From contig NZ_LT732535.1 in assembly GCF_900156915.1 (NCBI RefSeq), forward strand, positions 4,139,399 through 4,203,398: 64,000 nt of DNA. The letters run 5' to 3'. Both the position numbers and the translations under genes were made by a program. Origin of the DNA: Sediminibacillus massiliensis (GTDB lineage Bacteria; Bacillota; Bacilli; Bacillales; Amphibacillaceae). The notes beneath the pieces were generated by a model. The model did no database searches and had not been told where the DNA came from. It was given only the letters and a program-made list of their open reading frames with translations. This document shows, piece by piece, positions 1 through 12,351 of the stretch (position 1 is its first letter; each line of letters begins with the position of its first letter).

Positions 1-2
1 TT

Positions 3-668
3 CATCGGTTGGATGTAAGGGACGCCCTGAAAACCCCAAGAATGGAAATTATAGGTATCCCGTCGACTGCCACTTATGGACAAGCGCTTGATATTGTATT
101 AAACAGTAACCATACCAGGTATCCGATTTATGAAGAAAATATGGACAACATAATAGCGGTCTTCCATGCCAAGCAGCTGCTTTCCTGGTCCTTAGATCAA
201 ACCCAAATCTTACAGCAGTTTACGGATAACAATCCATTATATGTATTTGAGTTTCACTCAATCGAAAAAGTATTCAAGCAAATGTTAAAGGAAAGAAAAC
301 ATATGGCGATTGTACTGGACGAATATGGTGGAACAAATGGCATCTTGACGAATGAGGATATTATCGAAGCGATGATCGGCCAGGAAATTAAAGATGAAAC
401 AGACGTGGACGAAGAGGCACTGATAGAGGAGTTTTCCGAGTCGCGGATCGTTTGTAATGGTAAAATCTCTCTCCACCGCCTGAATGAAGTGTTCCGAACA
501 GACATACCGGAAGAGGAGGACATTTTGTCAGGATTCTTATTACGTGAATTCGGATACTTCCCCAAAGTCGGAGATACGTATGTATATGAAGACCTTCATT
601 TTGAGATAAAAGAAGTGGAGGACAACAAACTAAGAACAATAGAAATCGTCAAGCAAACAAATGAATAA
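3..668 (+). CDS. CBS-pair / CorC_HlyC domain membrane protein, C-terminal part (5' truncated by window)
   Basis: The frame is open to the left edge, so the start and the N-terminal CNNM membrane domain lie outside the window. The visible 221 residues give two CBS repeats (about 1-60 and 68-125, the second with the typical D-E-Y-G-G-T-N-G-I stretch) followed by a CorC_HlyC domain (about 140-217). Proteins of this build (YhdP/YugS/CorC type, often labelled hemolysin family) are linked to magnesium or other divalent-cation export, with the CBS pair sensing nucleotides. The usual T-P-R signature at the head of the first CBS repeat is present. It ends in TAA and is followed by an intrinsic terminator. 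Which paralogue it is cannot be told from the fragment. Confidence 0.85.
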   Translation, partial: HRLDVRDALKTPRMEIIGIPSTATYGQALDIVLNSNHTRYPIYEENMDNIIAVFHAKQLLSWSLDQTQILQQFTDNNPLYVFEFHSIEKVFKQMLKERKHMAIVLDEYGGTNGILTNEDIIEAMIGQEIKDETDVDEEALIEEFSESRIVCNGKISLHRLNEVFRTDIPEEEDILSGFLLREFGYFPKVGDTYVYEDLHFEIKEVEDNKLRTIEIVKQTNE

Positions 669-679
669 CGATCTTCCGT

Positions 680-712
680 AAAAAGGGTTGCCTAACAGCG
701 ACCCTTTTTAAA
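680..712 (+). terminator. Intrinsic terminator after the CBS/CorC gene
   Basis: A stem of about 12 bp (AAAAAGGGTTGC with GCGACCCTTTTT, one G-T pair) ends in a T-rich tail just after the stop codon. Confidence 0.8.
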
Positions 713-837
713 TTGAGTACTTTGTCCAGTAGAGAAAAGTTACATGTTGTGTAGAGTTGAGGGAAACTAACGCATAGTTGCAATTTTATTTCTAGTTGTT
801 CTGATGATTGTTGAGTGCATGGACTCGCTGCGGCAGA

Positions 838-1298
838 ACACTTCGCTTTCCGCGGGCACGGCCTCAGCTTCCTCAGAAGCAAAAAGCGCTTCTTGCGGGA
901 TCTTCGGACGCGTGCTATTCCTGCAGGAGTCTACGTATTCTACCTCCGCTGGTTGGAGTTCTCTGAATCTCGGCTACGAATAATCCATGTTAAAGATATT
1001 ATAGGATCACTTCTCACCTGAACAGAAAAACGACCCAAAGCGGAGGGGAAATGCGACACTCCTTGAAAATAAAGTTCGATTTTCTGCGTGCGGTGTAAAT
1101 GCATGGATGTCTTTTCAAAGTCCTGGGGGAAGAGCAGCTTCCGAAGACCCCGCAGTGAGCGCGCTTTTTGCTCAAGAGGAGGCTGAGGTGCTGCCCCCGG
1201 AAAGGGAGTATTTTTCCGCAGCGACGGCTCATCACTCAATCCGAAAAGGATGGAAGGAAGCCACTCTGTAGTTATGTCGCAGTATATGGTTATTGAGT
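838..1298. repeat. Dispersed large imperfect palindrome, copy 1
   Basis: This gene-free stretch of about 460 bp is closely matched by 11575-12218. Its outer parts form an imperfect inverted repeat of about 60 bp (850-908 against 1140-1200). The centre (around 925-1060) and the tail (1231-1298) are shared with copy 2. The tail motif CACTCAATCCGAAAAGGATG recurs at 12155, 24357 and 48243. ORFs that can be drawn through it are not conserved between copies and have no ribosome binding sites, so I read it as a non-coding repeat. Nothing recognisable lies in 713-837 or 1299-1365. Confidence 0.8.
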
Positions 1299-1365
1299 CA
1301 GTGCGGGGTATCTTTAGTTGGACGAGTAATCGCGGCAATTTTAAGGCATTTAAAGGAAGGGTTTT

Positions 1366-1674
1366 ATGAAACGAATTGATATAGATCCGCTAGCTTCCGT
1401 GGGGACTGGTTTTCTTTTTGTCCAGACTCCTTTTTGTGGAACATGTCAGCTGGCAAGTAAGATGCTGGCTACAATCGAAAAGATGGATAGTGATATAAAT
1501 TTTTATGAAATGAATGCTTCTTTATTTCCTGAGTTCATGCAAAATCAAAGAGTGGAAAGTGTTCCGTGTCTCATCATCCTGCAATCTGGGGTTGTGAAAG
1601 AAAAAATATATGCGTTCCGCTCGATTCCAAATATCATCGAAAGAATTACTCCCTATCTTTCTCGAGAAAAATGA
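1366..1674 (+). CDS. yusE: Thioredoxin-like protein YusE
   Basis: This 102-residue protein has a thioredoxin-like fold with a C-G-T-C redox motif at residues 24-27 in the expected first strand-helix position, and a V-P-C segment near residue 64 where thioredoxins have the cis-proline. It is preceded by an AAGGAAGGG ribosome binding site. Size, motif and position next to yusD and metNPQ match B. subtilis YusE. It is probably a cytoplasmic thiol-disulfide exchange protein; its substrate is unknown. Confidence 0.75.
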   Translation: MKRIDIDPLASVGTGFLFVQTPFCGTCQLASKMLATIEKMDSDINFYEMNASLFPEFMQNQRVESVPCLIILQSGVVKEKIYAFRSIPNIIERITPYLSREK

Positions 1675-1744
1675 GATGAATATATTTCTTTAACCAGCTG
1701 ATGGAGACTTGCATTATTGACGAATTGATCCACTAATTAAAGGA

Positions 1745-1785
1745 TAAATCCCCCCTTTGTAGAATTATTTCACAGGGGGGATTTA
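1745..1785 (+). promoter_or_regulatory. Hairpin that masks the ribosome binding site of yusD
   Basis: TAAATCCCCCCTTTGT pairs with ACAGGGGGGATTTA across a loop of about 11 nt. The 3' arm contains the GGGGGGA ribosome binding site of the next gene. There is no T-run after it, so it does not look like a terminator. In any transcript that includes both arms the start site would be closed. Confidence 0.6.
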
Positions 1786-1786
1786 C

Positions 1787-2113
1787 ATGGGCGAAGCCGT
1801 CATCCATCAATGGCAGAAACGATTGAGCGCAAATGGTGATTTGCTATTTTTATATCATGATAAAAACTTTTGTGTACAGTTGAAACTCCGAAATGACCTT
1901 GAGTACTGGATTATCTTTAAATCCGGTGTAATCACTGTTACAAAAGAGTGGTTCGTAGAGAAATCCGATTTATCTATTGAAGTAAGCGAAGGCATATTAG
2001 TCCAACTGTTTGAGGGCCAGGGAAGGCTCACTTCATTTCCAAATACACTTGCCAGTTGGAATGGAAGTTACCGGGATTGTTTGTTTTTTGAAACACTGCT
2101 CTTTTTGGCATGA
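1787..2113 (+). CDS. yusD: YusD-like small cytosolic protein
   Basis: This 108-residue soluble protein has no membrane segment or catalytic motif that I can recognise. The assignment to YusD rests on size and on its place between yusE and metNPQ, as in B. subtilis. The ATG follows a GGGGGGA ribosome binding site that lies inside the 3' arm of a strong hairpin (1745-1785), so translation from read-through mRNA is probably repressed. Function unknown; a sterol-carrier-like fold is possible but not shown. Confidence 0.55.
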   Translation: MGEAVIHQWQKRLSANGDLLFLYHDKNFCVQLKLRNDLEYWIIFKSGVITVTKEWFVEKSDLSIEVSEGILVQLFEGQGRLTSFPNTLASWNGSYRDCLFFETLLFLA

Positions 2114-2123
2114 TTGCAGACTG

Positions 2124-2540
2124 TCAATCAAGTAAGCCGCCGATGGTTTTGACGATTTCCAGGAAGTTTGCTTTCTCTCCAAACTGTCCTCTTAGTTCTC
2201 CATCCTGATCAATAATGACGGTGGAGGGAACCCCTTCACAATTGTATCGTTCATATACCTTTCGATTCTCATCTGCGAGAGTTGGTTGTTTTAGAAATTT
2301 TTCCTTGTATGATAACCCTGCTTTCTCTTCTCGTTCTCTTCCAGTTACATTAATTGTCATCATTTTGACTTTTTCTCTATCCATCGTTTGGTAGAGCTGT
2401 TCTTTTTTCGGCAGATCGACAGCACAATCAGGACACCAGGATACCCAGAAAGTGATGACAACGATCTTTCCTTTATCCTCTTCCAACTGATATAATTCAT
2501 TACTGTCTATAAAGGGCAATTCAAATAGAGGTGCTTTCAT
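2124..2540 (-). CDS. TlpA/ResA-family thioredoxin-like protein without signal peptide
   Basis: A 138-residue thioredoxin-fold protein with the redox motif W-C-P-D-C at residues 35-39 and the cis-proline region G-V-P-S-T near residue 104. This places it in the TlpA/ResA/AhpC-TSA group. ResA and StoA carry an N-terminal membrane anchor, but this one starts directly at the fold, so it should be cytoplasmic unless the true start is missed. A GAAAGGAAAA ribosome binding site precedes the ATG. It runs opposite to yusD, with only about 10 bp between the two stops. The partner is unknown. Confidence 0.75.
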   Translation of the reverse strand: MKAPLFELPFIDSNELYQLEEDKGKIVVITFWVSWCPDCAVDLPKKEQLYQTMDREKVKMMTINVTGREREEKAGLSYKEKFLKQPTLADENRKVYERYNCEGVPSTVIIDQDGELRGQFGEKANFLEIVKTIGGLLD

Positions 2541-2657
2541 GGGGCATTTTCCTTTCAGGTGATTTTAGTGTCCATATTACCATACAAGTCACGGATCCAT
2601 TAAGTTTTTCAAAAAGAATCATCATATTCTATTTTAAATGTTTGCAGGATTTACTAA

Positions 2658-2686
2658 TTGACACCTTAACAGGCCCATGCTACAAT
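2658..2686 (+). promoter_or_regulatory. Sigma-A promoter of metNPQ
   Basis: TTGACA (2658-2663), a 17-bp spacer, then TACAAT (2681-2686). It lies about 40 bp before the SAM riboswitch. Confidence 0.85.
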
Positions 2687-2727
2687 CCTATTTAGCGTTA
2701 AAAACCGATTGTAATTTCATATGCGGA

Positions 2728-2902
2728 TCTCTTATCAAGAGAGGTGGAGGGACTGGCCCTGTGAAGCCCGGCAACCGTTAAACCATGTGTTTAAAAAGGT
2801 GCCAATTCCTGCGAAGCAAAGAGCTTTGGCAGATGAGAGAACATGAAGCGTATTGCTGCGTCTTTCTGTTCTCATGAATGGAAAGGCGTTTTTTAATGAA
2901 GT
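2728..2902 (+). promoter_or_regulatory. SAM-I (S-box) riboswitch with terminator, upstream of metN
   Basis: The leader shows the S-box core: P1 5' strand TCTCTTATC (2728-2736), the conserved AGAGAGGTGGAGGGACTGGC block, GAAGCCCGGCAACC, and the P1 3' strand GATGAGAGA (2832-2840). It is followed by a competing terminator, CGTCTTTC pairing with GAAAGGCG (about 2859-2888), and a T-run. In S-box RNAs, SAM binding stabilises P1 and lets the terminator form, which lowers methionine uptake when SAM is plentiful. It fits the downstream metNPQ importer. Confidence 0.95.
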
Positions 2903-2984
2903 ATAAAGGGAAAGAAGCAGTCTGCTCTTGTATCGTACAGAGAAATATGAGTGGGCATTGCCTCATACCCAAGGAGGAAGAAAG

Positions 2985-4013
2985 TTGATTTCGATAAAGA
3001 ACTTGTCAAAAGTATTTCCTTCCAAGTCATCGAACATTACAGCTGTCGATAATTTGAATCTGGAAATACCAAAGGGAGAAATATTCGGAGTGATCGGGTA
3101 CAGCGGTGCGGGAAAAAGTACCTTCATCCGTTTACTCAATAGATTGGAAGACCCATCCGGCGGTACGATCATTATCGATGATCAGGAAATCACTGCCTTA
3201 AATAAAAAGCAGCTCAGACTTTCCAGACAGGAAATCGGGATGATTTTTCAGCACTTCAATTTATTATGGTCCAGGACCGTGAGAGAAAACATTGCCTTTC
3301 CGTTGGAAATAGCAGGTGTCCCGAAGGCAGAAAGACTGGAAAAGGTTGACGAGCTCATCCGGCTGGTCGGTCTTGCCGGTAGAGAAGATGCCTATCCGTC
3401 TCAATTAAGTGGTGGTCAGAAACAGAGAGTCGGAATTGCCAGAGCATTGGCCAACGATCCGAAAGTACTGCTTTGTGACGAGGCCACTTCTGCATTGGAT
3501 CCTGAAACCACGGATTCGATCCTTGATTTGTTGGTTGATATCAATGAAAAACTTGGTCTTACAATCATTTTGATTACACATGAAATGCATGTGATCAGGA
3601 AAATCTGCCATCGTGTCGCTGTCATGGAACAAGGAAAAGTAGTAGAACAGGGCGAGGTCCTTGAGGTATTCCTTCATCCGAAAGAACAAGTGACCAAACG
3701 TTTTGTCGAACAGGTAATGGGAGACCAGGACCAGGACGAGTCTCTGGAAACAATGTTGAAGACTTATGACGCCGGCAGAATCATCAGGCTTCATTTCGTT
3801 GGGGAAACGACCAACCAGGCCTTGATCAGTCAAGTGTCAAAAAAATTCAATATTGAAGTGAACATCCTGCACGGGAAAGTGACGCAGACGCAAAAAGGTG
3901 CTTATGGAACATTGTTTATCTTAATGGATGGTGCCGAAGCCGAAATCAAGAAGGCGATTGATTATATAACATCTACTTCTGTAGAAGTGGAGGTGGATGT
4001 AAATGCTAAGTGA
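2985..4013 (+). CDS. metN: Methionine ABC transporter ATP-binding protein MetN
   Basis: This 342-residue protein has the Walker A G-Y-S-G-A-G-K-S-T, the signature L-S-G-G-Q and Walker B L-L-C-D-E in order, then a C-terminal NIL (ACT-like) domain from about residue 265, as in MetN. It energises import of L- or D-methionine and derivatives at the inner face of the membrane. I chose the TTG at 2985 because AGGAGGA precedes it by a normal distance and the protein then begins M-I-S-I-K-N-L-S as in its family. Upstream codons would run into the riboswitch leader. It overlaps metP by 11 bp and is controlled by the S-box. Confidence 0.95.
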   Translation: MISIKNLSKVFPSKSSNITAVDNLNLEIPKGEIFGVIGYSGAGKSTFIRLLNRLEDPSGGTIIIDDQEITALNKKQLRLSRQEIGMIFQHFNLLWSRTVRENIAFPLEIAGVPKAERLEKVDELIRLVGLAGREDAYPSQLSGGQKQRVGIARALANDPKVLLCDEATSALDPETTDSILDLLVDINEKLGLTIILITHEMHVIRKICHRVAVMEQGKVVEQGEVLEVFLHPKEQVTKRFVEQVMGDQDQDESLETMLKTYDAGRIIRLHFVGETTNQALISQVSKKFNIEVNILHGKVTQTQKGAYGTLFILMDGAEAEIKKAIDYITSTSVEVEVDVNAK

Positions 4014-4671
4014 ATTATTTCCTAATGTAAGAGTCGAGGATTTATGGGTAGCAACTGGCGAAACATTTTACATGACGTTGATATCAGTTGCCGGTACACT
4101 CGTATTCGGTATCTTACTTGGCTTGATGCTGTACCTTACCTCAAAGGGAAGTCTTTGGGAGAGTTATCTAGTCAACATTGTCGTGGCGACGGTTGTCAAT
4201 GTACTCCGAGCAGTTCCGTTTATCATTTTGATTTTGCTATTATTCCCGTTCACCGATTTTTTAATGGGAACGATCCGGGGGCCTAAAGCGGCACTTCCTG
4301 CATTGATTATAGGCTCTGCACCTTTCTATGCAAGACTGGTTGAAATCGGTCTTAGGGAAGTGGACAAAGGAGTAATCGAAGCTGCCAAGTCGATGGGAGC
4401 CAAGACAAGTACAATTATATTCAAAGTATTGATACCAGAATCGATGCCAGCGCTTGTTTCCGGCATTACTGTAACGGCGATTGCCTTAATTGGCTATACG
4501 GCCGTTGCTGGGGTTATCGGTGCCGGTGGACTTGGCGATTTTGCTTATTTCTATGGCTTCCAGCGCCGTCAATTTGATGTCGTGTTTGCTTGTACGGTCC
4601 TAATCGTTATTATTGTATTTATTTTTCAATTTATCGGCGATTTCATCGCCAGTAAATTAGATAAAAGATAA
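4003..4671 (+). CDS. metP: Methionine ABC transporter permease MetP
   Basis: This 222-residue protein has about five hydrophobic membrane segments and the permease EAA loop (E-A-A-K-S-M-G-A near residues 126-133) that docks on MetN. It matches the MetI/MetP family in length. The ATG lies inside the end of metN behind GTGGAGGTGG, so the two are probably translationally coupled. It forms the membrane channel of the MetNPQ importer. Confidence 0.95.
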   Translation: MLSELFPNVRVEDLWVATGETFYMTLISVAGTLVFGILLGLMLYLTSKGSLWESYLVNIVVATVVNVLRAVPFIILILLLFPFTDFLMGTIRGPKAALPALIIGSAPFYARLVEIGLREVDKGVIEAAKSMGAKTSTIIFKVLIPESMPALVSGITVTAIALIGYTAVAGVIGAGGLGDFAYFYGFQRRQFDVVFACTVLIVIIVFIFQFIGDFIASKLDKR

Positions 4672-4692
4672 AATTTAAAGGAGAGTCAAGAG

Positions 4693-5565
4693 ATGAAGAA
4701 ATTATTAACTTTACTATTCGCTGCTTTGTTTATTGTTGTATTGGCAGCATGCGGTACATCTGAGGAAGATTCCGCACAAGATAATACCGGAGAAAACAAC
4801 GAGTCTGGTGATTCAGAAGAAAGCACAGAAATAGTAGTAGGCGCATCTAGTACTCCGCATGCTGAAATCCTTGAGGAAGCAAAGCCAATGCTCGAAGAAG
4901 AAGGGATTTCTTTGCAAATCGAAGAGTATCAGGACTATATTTTGCCGAACGAAGACCTGTCAAATGGAAGAATTGATGCCAACTATTTTCAACATGAACC
5001 ATATTTGAATGATCAGCGTGAAGAGTTTGATTACGATTTTGTCAATCTTGGCGGTGTGCATATCGAACCTATGGGTGTGTATTCCAAATCAATCAACAGT
5101 ATAGACGACATTCCCGATGGTACCGAAGTGATCATCAGTCGTTCCATCCCAGACCATGGCCGTATTTTGTCCATGTTTGAAGAAGAAGGATTGATCACTC
5201 TTGCTGAAGATGTAGACAAAGTGACTGCTACTGTTGAAGATATTGTAGAAAACCCGAAGAATTTGACGTTCTCTCCTGATGTAGATGCGGCTGTTTTACC
5301 TGAGATGTATGAAACAGAGGAGGATGCTCTGGTTGCAATCAATACAAACTATGCAATTGAAGCGGGTCTTACTCCTACAGAAGATGCCGTTTTCGTCGAA
5401 GGAAAAGAATCGCCATATGTGAACCTGGTCGTTGCCCGTACAGAGGACCAGGACAACGAAGCACTGAACAAGCTTGTTGAAGTTCTGCAGTCCGAGGAGA
5501 TCCAAACATTTATTGAAGAACAATACGATGGCGCGATTGTACCGGCTGCCACAGAGGGCGAATAA
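4693..5565 (+). CDS. metQ: Methionine-binding lipoprotein MetQ
   Basis: The 290-residue precursor starts with a lipoprotein signal (M-K-K-L-L, hydrophobic core, L-A-A-C with Cys20). An acidic, Asn/Ser-rich linker follows, then a NlpA/MetQ periplasmic-binding fold. It should be lipid-anchored outside the membrane and deliver methionine to MetNP. The AAAGGAGAG ribosome binding site is well placed and the gene is 21 bp after metP. No clear terminator follows before 5700. The strongly acidic surface agrees with a salt-tolerant host, though one protein proves nothing. Confidence 0.95.
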   Translation: MKKLLTLLFAALFIVVLAACGTSEEDSAQDNTGENNESGDSEESTEIVVGASSTPHAEILEEAKPMLEEEGISLQIEEYQDYILPNEDLSNGRIDANYFQHEPYLNDQREEFDYDFVNLGGVHIEPMGVYSKSINSIDDIPDGTEVIISRSIPDHGRILSMFEEEGLITLAEDVDKVTATVEDIVENPKNLTFSPDVDAAVLPEMYETEEDALVAINTNYAIEAGLTPTEDAVFVEGKESPYVNLVVARTEDQDNEALNKLVEVLQSEEIQTFIEEQYDGAIVPAATEGE

Positions 5566-5773
5566 GGTAATATTTCTTCAATCGCTAGTAAATGGAAGGT
5601 ATATGGTGAAATTGTTTATAAAATACACCTATATATGTTTCAAAAGGGTTCAAGTTTTTTCCTGCTTCTATGTATGTTTACAGCCGGTTTGTTAAGGGAA
5701 TTGTAATCATGTACAATTTTCATTGTAAACAAACAGAAAGGAAGGATTCATTATCACGGACAGTGGTTTAGAC

Positions 5774-5944
5774 ATGAATTACACTAGCGAAATGGAAAAG
5801 GCGATGCAGCAGAACCATGGAATTGGGTACGCTGAATACGGAAGAAAGCTCGATAAACGACTAGAGGTCGAAAAAGAGAGAGAAAAGAGCTATGAGAAAA
5901 GTCGCCAAGTCGTCAATGAAGTAGAAAGAAAAATCCACAGATAA
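5774..5944 (+). CDS. Small charged protein of 56 or more residues
   Basis: An open frame encodes a highly charged, probably helical protein rich in Glu, Lys and Arg. The good ribosome binding site AAAGGAAGG (5737-5745) is 28 bp before the ATG, too far to serve it. The same frame continues upstream to ATT (5750) and ATC (5753) codons at normal spacing, so translation may start at a non-standard codon and add seven or eight residues. A strong terminator follows directly. Function unknown. Confidence 0.6.
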   Translation: MNYTSEMEKAMQQNHGIGYAEYGRKLDKRLEVEKEREKSYEKSRQVVNEVERKIHR

Positions 5945-5961
5945 CTTTGAACAAATATAAT

Positions 5962-6003
5962 CCACAAAACCCTTGCCGCCATTTTAGCGGCAAGGGTTTT
6001 GTG
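5962..6003 (+). terminator. Strong intrinsic terminator
   Basis: ACAAAACCCTTGCCGC pairs perfectly with GCGGCAAGGGTTTTGT around a 7-nt loop. The T-run inside the 3' arm suggests action on both strands. The 6004-6244 stretch after it is AT-rich and must hold the suf promoter; TATAAT at 6167-6172 is a candidate -10 box. Confidence 0.85.
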
Positions 6004-6244
6004 TTACAGTAGACATAGGTAATCTTGGACATATACGGAGATTTCCTGTATTCAACCGTTATTAAGTGTTATTTTCCGCCTGATTTGTTACAATATTTTT
6101 GAATTAATGGTGAAAACTATAACCATTAGTGTATATGTTGATTATAGATTCGAAATGTTATAAGATTATAATGAGAATAAATTGAGAATGGATGTTATTT
6201 CATCTCTAACATTTTATAAATACGGTAATTGGAGGTATATCAGT

Positions 6245-7030
6245 ATGGCAGGTTCAACTTTGGAAATTAAGGATCTTCATGTATCAATTGAAGACCAGGA
6301 AATACTTAAAGGTGTTAATTTAACAATAAAGGGCGGCGAATTTCACGCTGTAATGGGACCGAACGGAACCGGTAAATCTACACTTGCATCAGCTATTATG
6401 GGGCATCCTAAATACGAAATCACACAAGGCAGTGTCTTGTTGGATGGAGAAGATGTACTTGAAATGGAAGTAGATGAGCGAGCGCAGGCAGGGCTTTTCC
6501 TTGCGATGCAATACCCAAGTGAAATCAGCGGGGTTACAAACTCCGATTTCCTTCGTTCTTCCATCAATGCTAGACGTGAAGAAGGCGACGAAATTTCGTT
6601 AATGAAATTTATTAAAGAAATGGACGAAGCGATGGATTACTTGGAAATGGATAAAAACATGGCACAGCGTTATTTGAATGAAGGATTCTCTGGCGGTGAG
6701 AAAAAACGCAATGAAATTCTTCAATTAATGATGATTAAACCGGAAATCGCCATCCTGGATGAAATTGACTCCGGTCTTGATATCGATGCTTTGAAAGTAG
6801 TATCCAAAGGAATCAACAAGCTCCGTGATGAAAACTTCGGATGCTTGATCATCACTCACTATCAGCGTCTGTTGAACTATATCACTCCTGATAAAGTTCA
6901 TGTGATGATGCAAGGTCGTGTCGTGAAGTCCGGAGGGCCTGAACTGGCACAGCGTCTGGAAGCTGAAGGTTATGAGTGGATCAAAGAAGAGTTAGGCATT
7001 GAAGACGAAACTGTAGGGCAAAAAGCGTAA
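6245..7030 (+). CDS. sufC: Fe-S cluster assembly ATPase SufC
   Basis: This 261-residue ABC-type ATPase has Walker A G-P-N-G-T-G-K-S-T, signature F-S-G-G-E-K-K-R-N-E and Walker B A-I-L-D-E-I-D-S-G-L-D, which is the SufC form. It works with SufB and SufD as a cytoplasmic scaffold on which Fe-S clusters are built. I chose ATG 6245 because GGAGG lies 10 bp before it and the family starts M-A-G-S; upstream codons lack a ribosome binding site. First gene of sufCDSUB. Confidence 0.97.
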   Translation: MAGSTLEIKDLHVSIEDQEILKGVNLTIKGGEFHAVMGPNGTGKSTLASAIMGHPKYEITQGSVLLDGEDVLEMEVDERAQAGLFLAMQYPSEISGVTNSDFLRSSINARREEGDEISLMKFIKEMDEAMDYLEMDKNMAQRYLNEGFSGGEKKRNEILQLMMIKPEIAILDEIDSGLDIDALKVVSKGINKLRDENFGCLIITHYQRLLNYITPDKVHVMMQGRVVKSGGPELAQRLEAEGYEWIKEELGIEDETVGQKA

Positions 7031-7047
7031 CAGTAAGGAGGGGTACC

Positions 7048-10005
<2,958 letters not shown>

Positions 10006-10042
10006 ATGCTTTCGGTAAATTACCTACAAGGAGGTTTTCAGC

Positions 10043-11440
10043 ATGGCGAAAAAAGCGCCTGAAATTGAAGATTACAAGTATGGTTTTCATGAAAAAGATA
10101 TTTCTATTTTCCGTACGGAAAGAGGATTAACAAAAAAAGTCGTTGAAGAAATATCAAGACAAAAAGATGAACCACAATGGATGCTCGACTTCCGATTGAA
10201 ATCCCTTGAACAGTTTTATAAGAAACCGATGCCTCAATGGGGTGGGGATTTATCCGAGCTGAATTTTGATGAAATCACTTATTATGTTAAGCCTTCAGAG
10301 AAATCTGAGCGCTCTTGGGATGAAGTTCCCGAAGAAATCAAAAGAACATTCGATAAATTGGGTATTCCTGAAGCGGAACAAAAATACCTTGCCGGTGTGT
10401 CCGCTCAGTATGAATCAGAAGTGGTTTACCACAGCTTGCAGGAAGATTTGGAAAACCTCGGTATTGTTTTTAAAGATACGGATACTGCATTAAAAGAAAA
10501 TGAAGACCTGTTTAAAGAATACTTTGGTAAAGTAATTCCTCCTTCTGATAATAAATTTGCAGCATTGAACTCAGCTGTTTGGTCTGGTGGATCATTTATT
10601 TACGTACCAAAAGGCGTAAAAACTGAAACACCTTTACAAGCGTACTTCCGGATTAACTCTGAAAACATGGGACAATTCGAGAGAACGTTGATCATTGTAG
10701 ATGAAGGCGCATCTGTTCATTATGTTGAAGGTTGTACAGCTCCTGTCTATACAACCAACTCTCTTCATAGTGCGGTCGTAGAAATATATGTTAAGAAGGA
10801 TGCTTACTGCCGTTATACTACCATCCAAAACTGGGCAAACAACGTTTACAACCTGGTGACAAAACGTGCCACTTGTGAAGCGAATGCCACAATGGAATGG
10901 ATTGATGGTAACCTAGGTTCAAAACTGACCATGAAGTACCCGGCTGTTATCTTGAAGGGTGAAGGTGCCCGCGGTATGACTTTGTCCATCGCATTGGCAG
11001 GAAAAGGCCAGCATCAAGATGCAGGTGCTAAAATGCACCACTTGGCACCTAATACTTCTTCCACTATTGTATCGAAATCGATTTCCAAACATGGTGGTAA
11101 AGTAACCTACCGTGGTATTGTTCAATTCGGACGTAAAGCGGAAGGTGCACGTGCAAATATTGAATGCGATACTTTGATTATGGATAATCAATCAACATCT
11201 GATACCATTCCTTACAATGAAATATTGAACGAAAATATTTCATTGGAGCATGAAGCAAAAGTATCAAAAGTTTCAGAAGAACAACTTTTCTATTTAATGA
11301 GTCGTGGAATTTCTGAAGAAGAAGCAACAGAAATGATCGTCATGGGCTTCATCGAGCCATTCACAAAAGAACTGCCAATGGAATATGCAGTTGAAATGAA
11401 TCGCTTGATCAAGTTCGAAATGGAAGGTTCCATTGGATAA
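10043..11440 (+). CDS. sufB: Fe-S cluster assembly scaffold SufB
   Basis: This 465-residue SufB is the main scaffold subunit of SufBC2D. The conserved beta-helix region carries E-G-C-T-A-P and, near the end, the [13 protein letters not shown] block. CAAGGAGG precedes the ATG. It is the last gene of the operon and is followed by a terminator. Confidence 0.97.
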   Translation: MAKKAPEIEDYKYGFHEKDISIFRTERGLTKKVVEEISRQKDEPQWMLDFRLKSLEQFYKKPMPQWGGDLSELNFDEITYYVKPSEKSERSWDEVPEEIKRTFDKLGIPEAEQKYLAGVSAQYESEVVYHSLQEDLENLGIVFKDTDTALKENEDLFKEYFGKVIPPSDNKFAALNSAVWSGGSFIYVPKGVKTETPLQAYFRINSENMGQFERTLIIVDEGASVHYVEGCTAPVYTTNSLHSAVVEIYVKKDAYCRYTTIQNWANNVYNLVTKRATCEANATMEWIDGNLGSKLTMKYPAVILKGEGARGMTLSIALAGKGQHQDAGAKMHHLAPNTSSTIVSKSISKHGGKVTYRGIVQFGRKAEGARANIECDTLIMDNQSTSDTIPYNEILNENISLEHEAKVSKVSEEQLFYLMSRGISEEEATEMIVMGFIEPFTKELPMEYAVEMNRLIKFEMEGSIG

Positions 11441-11462
11441 TTGCCTAATTTAATGTAATAAT

Positions 11463-11497
11463 AGAAAGAGTCCTGAAAAGGACTCTTTTTCTTTTTG
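11463..11497 (+). terminator. Terminator of the suf operon
   Basis: AAAGAGTCC pairs with GGACTCTTT around a 6-nt loop, followed by a T-rich tail. Confidence 0.85.
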
Positions 11498-11574
11498 TAT
11501 TCTTTCTAATATGTTTACGGGCTGTAATTACCCAACTACGCAAAAATGTCTGAATATAAAAGTGTTTATAATTG

Positions 11575-12218
11575 ACACTTCGCTTCCCGCGGGCACCGCC
11601 TCAGCCAGGGGAATACTTGAATAAGCTTCCTTGCTCCCTTTGGGACTGCGATTACTCGTCCCACCGAAAACCATGGGTCGAGGAAATTGCCACGAAGCTG
11701 AACTAGAAGACGCAGACCCGTCACTCGGGGTCTTCGGACACGCGGGACTGCGATTCTCGCCCCATCGAAGAACATTCCCTGGTACCACAGGATAAGGAAG
11801 GCTTCGTCAGCAATACATCGCACGAAGAAAATCGATTTGTATTTTCGAGGAGTCTGCGTCTTCTGCCTTCGCTGTTAGGGTTTTTCTGAATTTTGATGTT
11901 AGGAATACCTCATGTTAGACATACTTTAGATCAACTTCTCACTTGATCAGAAAAACGAATGAAGCGGAGGAAAAATGCGAGACTCCAGTGGGTAAGGAAC
12001 AGTCTGAAGACCCCGCAGTGATGCACCTGCGTCTTCTAGTATCGCTTCGTAGTAAGCTTCCTCGGTGAAAGGGTGCAAAGGAGCCTACTCAGGGAGTGCC
12101 CTGGCTGAAGCGTTCCCCACGGAAAGTGAGTATTTTTCTGCAGCGTCGGCTTACCACTCAATCCGAAAAGAATGGGAGGAAGCCATACTGAAGTTATGTC
12201 GTAGTTCATGGTTATTGT
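11575..12218. repeat. Dispersed large imperfect palindrome, copy 2
   Basis: About 640 bp resembling 838-1298, including the opening CACTTCGCTT/CCGCGGGCAC, a centre (about 11850-11980) and tail (12153-12218). Its arms differ from copy 1: the left arm (11580-11615) matches the right arm around 12095-12125 as an inverted repeat with the shared CAGCCAGGG motif. It sits just after the suf terminator. Candidate ORFs in it are not conserved in copy 1. No gene is seen in 11498-12351. Confidence 0.8.
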
Positions 12219-12351
12219 CCAACACAGCTAATTATTAGAAAGAATCGCTTTTTACATACATATTAATCCATCACTTGTCTAACTTGGATATCTTATTGAT
12301 GTTTCATTTTTTATCGGCATTATCATTATATTGAATAGAAGGGATAGTACT

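Noticed and set aside
815-1338. ORFs of 68-132 codons on both strands between the first gene and yusE
   Set aside because: They lie in the dispersed palindrome, have no ribosome binding site, and the same frames are not open in the second copy.
6160-6190. Fur-like box before sufC (TGAGAAT repeated twice)
   Set aside because: It is a direct, not inverted, repeat and does not fit the 7-1-7 Fur site.
11528-11823. Overlapping minus-strand ORFs of about 85 codons
   Set aside because: Same reason: they follow the repeat and are not kept between copies.
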